A stretch of DNA of 15,194 nucleotides from the NCBI GenBank assembly GCA_007120155.1, contig SKOF01000074.1, forward strand, positions 1 to 15,194, written 5' to 3'. The position numbers and the translations under genes are program-made. This document shows, in pieces, positions 6,886-13,746 of the stretch. The DNA comes from Thioalkalivibrio sp. GTDB lineage: Bacteria; Pseudomonadota; Gammaproteobacteria; Ectothiorhodospirales; Ectothiorhodospiraceae. The notes under the pieces are model-generated. The model had not been told where the DNA came from, made no database searches, and saw only the letters and a program-made list of their open reading frames with translations. Position 1 is the stretch's first letter, and every line of letters starts with the position of its first letter.

Positions 6886-6919
6886 GAAGGCCACCGGCGG
6901 AAACGCCGGTGGCCTTCAA
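6886..6919 (+). terminator. Terminator-like hairpin after soxAX pair 2
   Basis: Bases 6886-6900 and 6905-6919 form a perfect 15-bp stem (TGAAGGCCACCGGCG and its complement) around a GAAA loop. It matches the terminator of pair 1, but here the T run is replaced by TTCAATCGTTTC, so termination may be weaker. Confidence 0.7.
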
Positions 6920-6981
6920 TCGTTTCTTCGTGACACCGGGTCGTCGCGGGCGTGCGGCCTCCCGGCCTGTCTCGCTTGCGC

Positions 6982-7061
6982 GTAGGCCGGATAAGGCGCA
7001 GCCGCATCCGGCACGCCATCGGCAAGGATTGGCGGATGCGCTTCGCTTATCCGCCCTACGG
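6982..7061. repeat. REP/BIME-like pair of inverted elements
   Basis: GTAGGCCGGATAAGGCGCAG and the following bases (6982-7012) form one element. An inverted, related element lies at 7031-7061 (GGCGGATGCGCTTCGCTTAT then CCGCCCTACGG). They are imperfect reverse complements of about 30 bp separated by 18 bases. Both resemble the GCCGGATGCG...CTTATCCGGCCTAC type of repetitive extragenic palindrome. It separates pair 2 from the divergent pair 3 and may act as a transcript-end stabiliser or gyrase/IHF site as in enterics; whether it is repeated elsewhere cannot be seen here. Confidence 0.65.
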
Positions 7062-7141
7062 CCCAGATACAGCGCGAGGCAGGCCGCGAGACCACAATCA
7101 TTCGCGATCCTTGATGAAATATCCGGGCTAGAATTGATGTG

Positions 7142-7966
7142 ATGTCAAAATCCCTGTTGCCGATCCTTGCCGTTGTGCTGCTGCTTGTTCCGCTGCCCAG
7201 CATCGGACTTGCCCAGACTCCGGCGGCATCCGATGTGGCGGACAGCATCGCGGAGTACCGGCGCATGTTGCGCGAGGGCAATCCGGGCGAGCTGTGGGTG
7301 GCCCGCGGCAAGCGTCTCTACCATACCCCCCGGGGTCCCAACGGCGTCTCCCTGGACGCGTGTGACCTGGGCCTCGGGCCCGGTGAGCTGGAGGGCGCGT
7401 TTGCGGCGTTACCGCGTTACTTCGAGGACGCCGGGCGGGTGCAGGATCTGGAATCCCGGCTCGTATTCTGCATGACGCACCTGCAGGGATTCGCTCGGGA
7501 GCCGCTGCTCCGGGAGGCGTTCTCCTCCGGTGAGCGCGAGTCGGATCTGGAGGCCTTGGCTGCGTACGTTGCCTCCCGGTCCAACGGCTATCCCCTGGCG
7601 GTGGAACTGTCCCATCCGCGTGAACTGGAGATGTATCGCATCGGGGAAGGCCTGTTCCACCGGCGCAGCGGCCCCCTGGACCTGTCCTGCGCCACCTGTC
7701 ACAGCCGCGAGCAGCGGCGCATCCGGATGCACGGTCTGATGAACATCCACAATCCCGCCCAGGTGAGGGATGTCATGGGCAGCTGGCCCACCTACCGTGT
7801 GTCCCAGGGCACGGTACGCACGCTCCAGCACCGCATGTGGGACTGTCACTGGCAGATGCGGCTGCCGGATGTGGGCTACGGGTCGGACGCCACGGTGGCG
7901 CTGATCCTGTTTCTCAACGAACAGGCCCGGGGAGGGGAGGTGGATGTCCCGGGTGTGCGTCGCTGA
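7142..7966 (+). CDS. soxA: SoxA-like monoheme cytochrome subunit (divergent copy 3)
   Basis: This 274-residue SoxA paralogue is clearly more distant from copies 1 and 2 than they are from each other. ATG 7142 gives the signal peptide MSKSLLPILAVVLLLVPLPS plus IGLAQ. A GTG at 7139 is the alternative, and no good Shine-Dalgarno is visible. It keeps LWVARGKRLYHTPRGPNGVS, CDLGLGPGELEGAF, PRYFEDAGRVQDLESRL, one heme site CATCH (183-187), and QHRMWDCHWQMR with ligand Cys235. Cys74 and Cys110 replace the first heme. It lacks the MMMEDNPNL stretch and has a shorter N-terminal region than copies 1 and 2. A TAGAAT box at 7129-7134 lies so close to the start that a leaderless mRNA is possible. All catalytic positions are intact, so I infer an active SoxA. 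Confidence 0.87.
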   Translation: MSKSLLPILAVVLLLVPLPSIGLAQTPAASDVADSIAEYRRMLREGNPGELWVARGKRLYHTPRGPNGVSLDACDLGLGPGELEGAFAALPRYFEDAGRVQDLESRLVFCMTHLQGFAREPLLREAFSSGERESDLEALAAYVASRSNGYPLAVELSHPRELEMYRIGEGLFHRRSGPLDLSCATCHSREQRRIRMHGLMNIHNPAQVRDVMGSWPTYRVSQGTVRTLQHRMWDCHWQMRLPDVGYGSDATVALILFLNEQARGGEVDVPGVRR

Positions 7967-8660
7967 GCGTTGCATGGGCCTCCTGCCCGCATTACTCGTG
8001 GGCGTGCTGCTGCTTGCCTTGAGCGGCGCCAGCGGACCCGCCCGGGGGCAGGGTCTCAGCGCCCTGGAGCGGCAGATGGAGGCCGTGGTCCGCGACAGCT
8101 GGGGGGATGCACCGGGGGTCGAAGCCCGCCGACTGGTTCAGGATGACACGCAGCTGGAATGCAGCCGCGTGCGAAACGAGCCCGGTGATGCCCTGCGCGA
8201 GCGCATTCAGAAGCGCGAACTGGCGCGTATCAGCTATCCGGAAGGCGGACTTGTCCTCGGTGATCCGGTGGCGGGCGAGCGTTATGCCAAGGATGGTTAC
8301 GGCGGGCGTGTGGGCCGCCTGCGGCCTGATGACCCGGCGCGCCCGCGGGGAGGCAACTGTCAGGCCTGTCATGTACTGGAGCCGCGGGATGGCATCGGCG
8401 GCACGCTGGGCCCTTCACTGGCCGGTTTCGGCATCGGACTGGGCACCCGGCCCGTGGCGGTGCGCTACGTCTATGACCGCATCTACAATTCGCACGCCGT
8501 GAACCCCTGCTCGGAGATGCCCCGTTTCGGATATCACGGCTTCCTCACCCGGCAGCAGATCCTGGATATCGCCGCCTACCTGCTGATGCCAGATTCGCCC
8601 GTCAATCGCATCGAGCCGCCGGGATCCGAACCGGCCGGCACCGTGCGACCGTTGCCCTGA
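7944..8660 (+). CDS. soxX: SoxX-like monoheme cytochrome subunit (divergent copy 3)
   Basis: This 238-residue protein overlaps the end of soxA3 by 23 bases. ATG 7944 follows the purine-rich GGGGAGGGGAGG (7929-7940), so translation is probably coupled; ATG 7974 is an alternative that gives a tidier signal peptide. The leader ends around LSGASGPARGQG with no lipobox cysteine, so unlike SoxX1 and SoxX2 this form should be a soluble periplasmic protein. CQACH (139-143) binds heme, GPSLAGFG follows, and PCSEMPRFG carries Met192. Cys73 (LECSRVRNE) and Cys189 correspond to the conserved pair in the other copies. It keeps PDSPVN but adds a proline-rich tail of about 17 residues. The next gene, rlmJ, starts 14 bases downstream and may be co-transcribed. 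Confidence 0.87.
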   Translation: MSRVCVAERCMGLLPALLVGVLLLALSGASGPARGQGLSALERQMEAVVRDSWGDAPGVEARRLVQDDTQLECSRVRNEPGDALRERIQKRELARISYPEGGLVLGDPVAGERYAKDGYGGRVGRLRPDDPARPRGGNCQACHVLEPRDGIGGTLGPSLAGFGIGLGTRPVAVRYVYDRIYNSHAVNPCSEMPRFGYHGFLTRQQILDIAAYLLMPDSPVNRIEPPGSEPAGTVRPLP

Positions 8661-8674
8661 GGCCGGGTCTGCCC

Positions 8675-9517
8675 GTGAAGAATCGGTCCCCGGGCGTGCC
8701 CGTCTACCGCCATCACCGGCACGCGGGCAACTTCGCCGACATACACAAGCATGCGGTGCTGGCGTGGCTTGTCCGGGCGCTGACCCGTGCGGGCGGGCCC
8801 TTGTGTGTGCTGGATACTCATGCGGGTGACGGCCTCTATCGGCTGGATGATGCCCGGCGGCAGGCGAAACTGGCTTCCCTGCGAAGCGACGCGGGCGCGC
8901 CCGCCGCGCTGGCGCCGTATCTGCATGTGCTGGATACCCTGAACGGGCCGTCCTCATTGGACGTGTACCCGGGTTCGCCGTGGCTGGTGCGGGCCCTCAT
9001 GGGTCCGGGCGACGCGCTGTTTCTGGCCGAGTCGCATCCCCGGGCCGCTGCGGCCCTGTCCGTACGGTTCCGGGACGATCCGCGGGTCCGGGTGCTTGAG
9101 CGGGATGGCTGGGAGGTGTTGGGACAATGGTGCCCTGCCGGGTCTTCTCGAGGGCTGGTGCTGCTGGATCCGCCCTATGCCGATTCAAGGGACCATGATC
9201 TTGCCCCGGACGCCCTGATCGACGCGGCCCGGCGCCGGTCCGATGCCTGTTACTGTCTCTGGTATCCGCAGGTGGACGGACGCCACGAGCCGATGCTGAG
9301 GACCCTGTGCGCCGCGTTTGCCGGCAGCGCCCTGCGGGCGGAACTGTGGGTCGAACCCCCGGGCCGTCCCGGGACGATGACAGGTTCCGGCCTGTTCGTG
9401 GTTTACCCCCCTGCGGGCCTGCATGAGGCCCTGGAGCGCCTGCAGCCCTGGCTGCAGGCGCGTCTCGCCCGCGCGCCCGGGGGCGGAGTGCGCCTCGTCC
9501 CGGCCGCGCGCACTTGA
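8675..9517 (+). CDS. rlmJ: 23S rRNA (adenine(2030)-N6)-methyltransferase RlmJ
   Basis: RlmJ methylates N6 of A2030 in 23S rRNA with S-adenosylmethionine. The N-terminal YRHHRHAGNFADIHKH block is characteristic of the family. LDTHAGDGLY is the SAM-binding loop, ESHP follows strand two, and LLDPPYADS is the DPPY catalytic motif of amino-methyltransferases. GTG 8675 gives 280 residues, the same length as the E. coli enzyme. GTG 8696 would start MPVYRHH, closer to the E. coli N-terminus, so the start is uncertain by seven codons. It lies 14 bases after soxX3. Its TGA stop is embedded in the -35 box of the htpG heat-shock promoter. No link to sulfur oxidation is expected; the adjacency is probably incidental. 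Confidence 0.93.
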   Translation: MKNRSPGVPVYRHHRHAGNFADIHKHAVLAWLVRALTRAGGPLCVLDTHAGDGLYRLDDARRQAKLASLRSDAGAPAALAPYLHVLDTLNGPSSLDVYPGSPWLVRALMGPGDALFLAESHPRAAAALSVRFRDDPRVRVLERDGWEVLGQWCPAGSSRGLVLLDPPYADSRDHDLAPDALIDAARRRSDACYCLWYPQVDGRHEPMLRTLCAAFAGSALRAELWVEPPGRPGTMTGSGLFVVYPPAGLHEALERLQPWLQARLARAPGGGVRLVPAART

Positions 9518-9540
9518 AATCCCGAGCCTTGTCCCCATCA
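9513..9540 (+). promoter_or_regulatory. Sigma-32 (RpoH) heat-shock promoter of htpG
   Basis: CTTGAAA (9513-9519) and CCCCATCA (9533-9540) are separated by 13 bases, nearly identical to the E. coli sigma-32 consensus CTTGAAA-N13/14-CCCCATnT. The predicted start of transcription is near 9547, giving a leader of about 50 bases before htpG. The rlmJ stop codon TGA (9515-9517) lies inside the -35 box. Confidence 0.88.
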
Positions 9541-9595
9541 CTAAGACCTGCAAGTTTTTCAGTTTCACGATGCCGGCGTTCGGGAGGAGGTACCC

Positions 9596-11482
9596 ATGTC
9601 CGTAGCGGGACACAAGGAGACCCTGAGTTTCCAGACAGAAGTGAGTCAGTTGTTGCACCTGATGGTCCACGCGCTGTACTCCAACAAGGAGATCTTCCTG
9701 CGCGAGCTGATCTCCAACGGCGCCGACGCCTGCGACAAGCTGCGGTTCGAATCGCTTGCCGATGACGCGCTCATGGAAGGAGAGGGGGATCTTTCCATCG
9801 AAGTGGACTTCGACCCGGAGGCACGCACGGTCACCGTGCGCGACAACGGCATCGGCATGAGCCGCGAGGAGGTGATCGACAACATCGGCACCATCGCCAA
9901 GTCGGGCACCAAGGAGTTTCTCTCCCGCCTGACCGGGGACCAGGCCAGGGATGCCCGCCTGATCGGCCAGTTCGGCGTGGGGTTTTACTCCGCGTTCATC
10001 GTGGCCGAACGGGTGGAACTCACCACCCGGCGTGCCGGCATGGGGCCGGAGCACGGGGTGCGCTGGATCTCCGACGGTACCGGCGAGTACAGCATCGAGA
10101 CCGTGGAGGCGCCGCGCAGGGGCACCGAGATCGTGCTGCATCTCAAGGCGGACGAGGACGAGTTCCTGGACGGTCACCGCCTGCGCCACATCATCACCCG
10201 CTACTCCGACCACGTCCCCTTGCCCATCCGGATGCGCGCCCTGAACGAGAAGGGCGAGCCCGGGGAGGAACGGGAGACGGTCAACCGGGCCTCGGCCCTC
10301 TGGGCGCGGCCCCGTTCGGAGATCTCGGACGACGAGTACCGGGCCTTCTACAAGCATGTGGCCCATGACTTCGAGGACCCTCTGGCCTGGACCCACAACC
10401 GGGTGGAGGGTCGGCAGGAATACACCACGTTGCTCTATATCCCCAGGCGGGCGCCGTTCGACCTGTGGGACCGGGAGCGCCGCCACGGCATCAAGCTCTA
10501 TGTGCGCCGGGTGTTCATCATGGACGATGCCGAGCAGCTCATGCCCGGCTACCTGCGGTTCGTGCGCGGCGTGGTGGATTCCAATGACCTGCCGCTCAAT
10601 ATCTCCCGGGAGATCCTGCAGAACAACCGGCTGATCGACGGCATGCGCGCCGGCTCCGTGAAGAAGGTGCTGGGCCTGCTGGAGGAGATGGCGAAGGATC
10701 GGCCCGAGGACTACCAGGCCTTTTGGTCCGCGTTCGGGCAGGTGATGAAGGAGGGTCCCGCAGAAGACTACGCCAATCGGGAGCAGATCGCGGGTCTCCT
10801 GCGGTTCGCCTCCACCCACACGGGGGAGGCCGCCCAGCACGTGTCGTTTGCCGACTATGTTTCGCGCATGAAGGAGGGCCAGAAGGCCATCTACTACATC
10901 ACCGCCGACAGCCATGCCGCCGCCGCTCACAGCCCGCACCTGGAGGTGTTCCGCAAGCACGGGGTGGAAGTGCTGTTGCTTTCCGACCGGGTGGACGAGT
11001 GGCTGGTTACCCATCTGACCGAGTTCGACGGCAAGCCGCTCAAGTCCGTTGCCAAGGGTGCTTTGGATCTGGGTGAACTGGAAAGTGAGGAAGACAAGGA
11101 GGCGGCCAGGGCCGCCGAGGACGAATCGAAGGATGTCATGGAACGCCTGAAGAAGGCGCTGGGCGAGAAGGTGGAGGATGTGCGCGTCTCCCACCGCCTG
11201 ACCGATTCCCCTGCCTGCATCGTGCTGAGCGAGCATGACATGGCCCTCTACATGCAGCAGCTGCTGCGCCAGGCCGGACAGAATCTGCCCGGCACCAGGC
11301 CGGTGCTGGAGATCAACCCGGGCCATGCGCTGATTCAGAAGCTGCGCGACGTGCCCGAGGAGCAGGTGAGCGAATGGGCGGAGATCCTGTTCAACCAGGC
11401 GCTGCTGGCCGAAGGGGCTCAGTTGGAGGATCCGGCCGGTTTTGTCCGTCGTCTCAACAGCCTGATCCTCTCGCGCCTCTGA
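9596..11482 (+). CDS. htpG: Molecular chaperone HtpG (bacterial Hsp90)
   Basis: HtpG is the cytosolic ATP-dependent Hsp90 chaperone that remodels client proteins as a homodimer. The 628 residues compare with 624 in E. coli. ATG 9596 follows GGAGGAGG by 5-6 bases. The N-terminal GHKL ATPase domain shows YSNKEIFLRE (Hsp90 signature, 29-37 region), the Mg/ATP asparagine in LISNGADACDKLRF (Asn41), DNGIGM (83-88), IAKSGT (100-105) and GQFGVGFYSAF (124-134). The middle domain contains LYVRRVFIMDDAEQLMPGYL and LNISREILQ with the catalytic-arginine region. The C-terminal dimerisation domain ends at LILSRL. The N-box reads NGADA where many bacterial HtpG proteins have NASDA, a mild variant. Regulation is by the sigma-32 promoter directly upstream. 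Confidence 0.98.
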   Translation: MSVAGHKETLSFQTEVSQLLHLMVHALYSNKEIFLRELISNGADACDKLRFESLADDALMEGEGDLSIEVDFDPEARTVTVRDNGIGMSREEVIDNIGTIAKSGTKEFLSRLTGDQARDARLIGQFGVGFYSAFIVAERVELTTRRAGMGPEHGVRWISDGTGEYSIETVEAPRRGTEIVLHLKADEDEFLDGHRLRHIITRYSDHVPLPIRMRALNEKGEPGEERETVNRASALWARPRSEISDDEYRAFYKHVAHDFEDPLAWTHNRVEGRQEYTTLLYIPRRAPFDLWDRERRHGIKLYVRRVFIMDDAEQLMPGYLRFVRGVVDSNDLPLNISREILQNNRLIDGMRAGSVKKVLGLLEEMAKDRPEDYQAFWSAFGQVMKEGPAEDYANREQIAGLLRFASTHTGEAAQHVSFADYVSRMKEGQKAIYYITADSHAAAAHSPHLEVFRKHGVEVLLLSDRVDEWLVTHLTEFDGKPLKSVAKGALDLGELESEEDKEAARAAEDESKDVMERLKKALGEKVEDVRVSHRLTDSPACIVLSEHDMALYMQQLLRQAGQNLPGTRPVLEINPGHALIQKLRDVPEEQVSEWAEILFNQALLAEGAQLEDPAGFVRRLNSLILSRL

Positions 11483-11494
11483 GGATCTCCCTGG

Positions 11495-11513
11495 CCCCGA
11501 AGCCGCTTCGGGG
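11495..11513. terminator. 8-bp hairpin downstream of htpG
   Basis: CCCCGAAG (11495-11502) and CTTCGGGG (11506-11513) pair perfectly around CCG, 12 bases after the htpG stop. There is no T run, so its strength as an intrinsic terminator is doubtful. Confidence 0.45.
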
Positions 11514-11755
11514 AGGCCCTGGCTGCAAGGATGCAAGGGATGCGGCATGACATTCCCGGGACGACAGTCGGGTGTCTACCTCGCCACCCCCCGTGCGGCA
11601 GGCGGTGATCCCGACGAGGCGGCACGGGATGGCTGCCGATGGTCGGAGGGATGCGCTATGCTGGCGGCGGGACCATGGGGGCGTTGCATGACCGATTACC
11701 TGCCAGCCGAATGGACGGCATCCGCGCGGGCGTCAGCGAAGTTCGGGGCCGTCGA

Positions 11756-13603
11756 TTGAGTCTCGACCAGCTGGCACTCTCCGGCGTACTTGCCGCCACC
11801 CTGATGCTGTTTCTCTGGGGCCGGTGGCGCCATGACCTGGTGGCGGTGGCGGCCCTGCTGGCCTGCGTGGCGCTGGGGCTCGTGCCGTCCGGGGAGGCCT
11901 TCTCGGGCTTTGCCCATCCGGCGGTGGTCACCGTCGCCTGTGTGCTCATTCTCAGTTACGGCCTGCAGGCCTCCGGTGCCGTGGATGCCCTGGTGCGCAT
12001 CGTCATGCCCGGGGGCGCCGGGCCGACGCTTACCATTGCCGCGCTGACCGGTCTCGGCGCGCTGCTCTCCGGGTTCATGAACAACGTGGGCGCCCTGGCG
12101 CTGCTCATTCCTGTGGCCGTGCAGGTGGCGTCCCGAATGGGGATCCCTCCCGGACAGGTACTGATGCCGCTGGCCTTCGGCACCATCCTCGGTGGCATGA
12201 TCACCCTGGTGGGTACCCCGCCTAACCTGATCGTGTCGGGTTTTCGTGCGGATGCGGGCCTCGGTGCGTTTCGCATGTTTGATTTCACACCGGTGGGCTT
12301 GGCCGTCGCCGCACTGGGTGTCGTGTTCGTCGCCCTGGCGGGCTGGCGGCTGGTGCCGGAGCGCAAGCCGGGGGTCGAGGGTTTCGAGACCGAGGCCTAC
12401 CTGACCGAGGTGCGTGTCCACGAGGACAGCGATCTGGCGGACCATTGCCTGCGCGACGTGGACGACAAGCTCAAGGATCACGATGCCCAGGTGGTGGGCC
12501 TGGTGCATAACGAGGTACGCATGGTCGCGCCTCATCCGGGGCGGCGCATCCACGCGGGCGATATTCTCGTGATCCAGGCGGATGCTGACGCCCTCGCCGG
12601 CGTGTTGGGCGCGCTGGGGCTCAAGCTCGAGGAGGCCGTTGAGTCGGAGAAGGAGGGGGAAGAGGGCGGTGAAGACGAGCCCCCCGACAAGGAAAACCTG
12701 CCGGATGAGGCGGAGGGTCACACAGAGACGGAAGCCCCCTTGCCAGAGGACGAGATCTCGCTGGCGGAGCTTGTGGTGTTGCCGCAGTCGGAAGTGGTGG
12801 GGCGCAGTGCCAGCGACATTCAATTGCGCACCCGTTACGGTATCAACCTGCTGGCCATCTCCCGGCAGGGGAGGCGCTCCGCCACGCGCCTGCGAGTGAC
12901 CCGCCTGGAGGCGGGGGATGTCCTGCTCATGCAGGGTATGCCGGACAGCATCGCCGAGTTCGCCGCCAATTCGGGTTGTGTGCCGCTGGCCGAGCGGTCG
13001 CTGTCCATCCCTGATCGGCGCAATGCCATCCTGGCCACGGGCATCATGGGGTTCGCGGTGGCGGGTGCGACCCTGGGCGTGCCTGCCGCGCTGGCGTTCG
13101 CTGCCGGTGTGCTGGCCTCCATGGTGCTGCGCACCGTGGCACTCCGACAGCTTTATCAGGCGGTGGACTGGCCGGTGGTGGTGCTGCTGGCAGGGCTCAT
13201 TCCCGTGGCCGGCGCCATGGAGGCTACAGGGCTTGCCGGCGTGATCGCGCAGTTCATGCTGGAGGGAGTGGCCCAGGGGCACATGATCGCCGCGCTGGTG
13301 GTGATCCTGGTGGTCACCATGGTGCTGTCCGATCTGATGAACAATGCGGCCACGGCTGCCGTCATGTGCCCGGTGGCCATCGGCATCGCGGCGCAGCTGG
13401 GTGTCAACACCGATACCTTTCTCATGGCCGTGGCAGTGGGGGCTTCCTGCGCCTTTCTGACACCTATCGGGCACCAGAACAACACGCTCATCCTGGGGCC
13501 GGGCGGATTCCGGTTCGGGGATTACTGGCGGCTGGGTTTGCCGCTCCAGCTGCTGGTGCTGGCGGTGGCGGTGCCGATGCTGTTGTGGGTATGGCCGTTG
13601 TAG
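11756..13603 (+). CDS. SLC13/DASS-family permease with two TrkA-C domains
   Basis: This membrane transporter belongs to the SLC13 (divalent anion:Na+ symporter) superfamily. I prefer TTG 11756, which places the start just before the first membrane helix (LALSGVLAATLMLFLWGRW) as in relatives. In-frame ATGs at 11711 and 11639 would add 15 or 39 residues without clear similarity. Numbering from TTG (615 residues), the N-terminal half has about six helices with FMNN (107-110) and GTPPN (153-157). Two TrkA-C/RCK-C-like regulatory domains follow, roughly residues 215-290 and 335-420. The C-terminal half has DLMNN (526-530) and TPIGHQNN (569-576). An acidic linker (292-333) joins the two TrkA-C domains. 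Substrate is unknown: sulfate or dicarboxylates are family possibilities, and sulfate would suit a sulfur oxidiser, but that is inference. Confidence 0.88.
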   Translation: MSLDQLALSGVLAATLMLFLWGRWRHDLVAVAALLACVALGLVPSGEAFSGFAHPAVVTVACVLILSYGLQASGAVDALVRIVMPGGAGPTLTIAALTGLGALLSGFMNNVGALALLIPVAVQVASRMGIPPGQVLMPLAFGTILGGMITLVGTPPNLIVSGFRADAGLGAFRMFDFTPVGLAVAALGVVFVALAGWRLVPERKPGVEGFETEAYLTEVRVHEDSDLADHCLRDVDDKLKDHDAQVVGLVHNEVRMVAPHPGRRIHAGDILVIQADADALAGVLGALGLKLEEAVESEKEGEEGGEDEPPDKENLPDEAEGHTETEAPLPEDEISLAELVVLPQSEVVGRSASDIQLRTRYGINLLAISRQGRRSATRLRVTRLEAGDVLLMQGMPDSIAEFAANSGCVPLAERSLSIPDRRNAILATGIMGFAVAGATLGVPAALAFAAGVLASMVLRTVALRQLYQAVDWPVVVLLAGLIPVAGAMEATGLAGVIAQFMLEGVAQGHMIAALVVILVVTMVLSDLMNNAATAAVMCPVAIGIAAQLGVNTDTFLMAVAVGASCAFLTPIGHQNNTLILGPGGFRFGDYWRLGLPLQLLVLAVAVPMLLWVWPL

Positions 13604-13627
13604 CCGGAGCGGCGCGGGTGCGTGTTT

Positions 13628-13657
13628 CCTGAAGACCATGATTTATGGGTTTTCAGG
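13628..13657. terminator. Hairpin between convergent genes
   Basis: CCTGAAGACC (13628-13637) pairs with GGTTTTCAGG (13648-13657), with one G-T pair, around a 10-base AT-rich loop. It sits between the stop of the permease and the convergent pgi stop and could serve either. A second small palindrome, AAGATCG-C-CGATCTT, lies at 13670-13684. This 143-base gap is much more AT-rich than the flanking genes. Confidence 0.4.
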
Positions 13658-13746
13658 GAAATTCATTGGAAGATCGCCGATCTTATCCGAAGTTTGTTAT
13701 TTGTTCGTGATTTCCGATCCGCGTCGTGAAAGCCGCCGATATCTGC

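Noticed and set aside
3068..8660. That the SoxA proteins could be TsdA-type thiosulfate dehydrogenases
   Set aside because: TsdA has two CxxCH heme sites; all three proteins here have one, and the SoxA-type RGC/WDC ligand motif and adjacent SoxX favour SoxAX.
9185..11548. A 787-residue open frame on the minus strand opposite htpG
   Set aside because: It is antisense to a certain htpG gene, has low-complexity His/Gln/Gly-rich translation and no family motif; high GC content easily leaves such frames open.
11639..11755. A longer N-terminus for the permease starting at ATG 11639
   Set aside because: The added 39 residues do not look like a membrane-protein start, and a possible -10-like TATGCT (11657-11662) falls inside them. 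The start remains uncertain because TTG 11756 has only a weak ribosome site.
11696..13639. A 647-residue open frame on the minus strand opposite the SLC13 permease
   Set aside because: It is full of His, Gln and Arg from GC-rich antisense codons and lacks membrane or domain motifs. The plus-strand gene explains the region.
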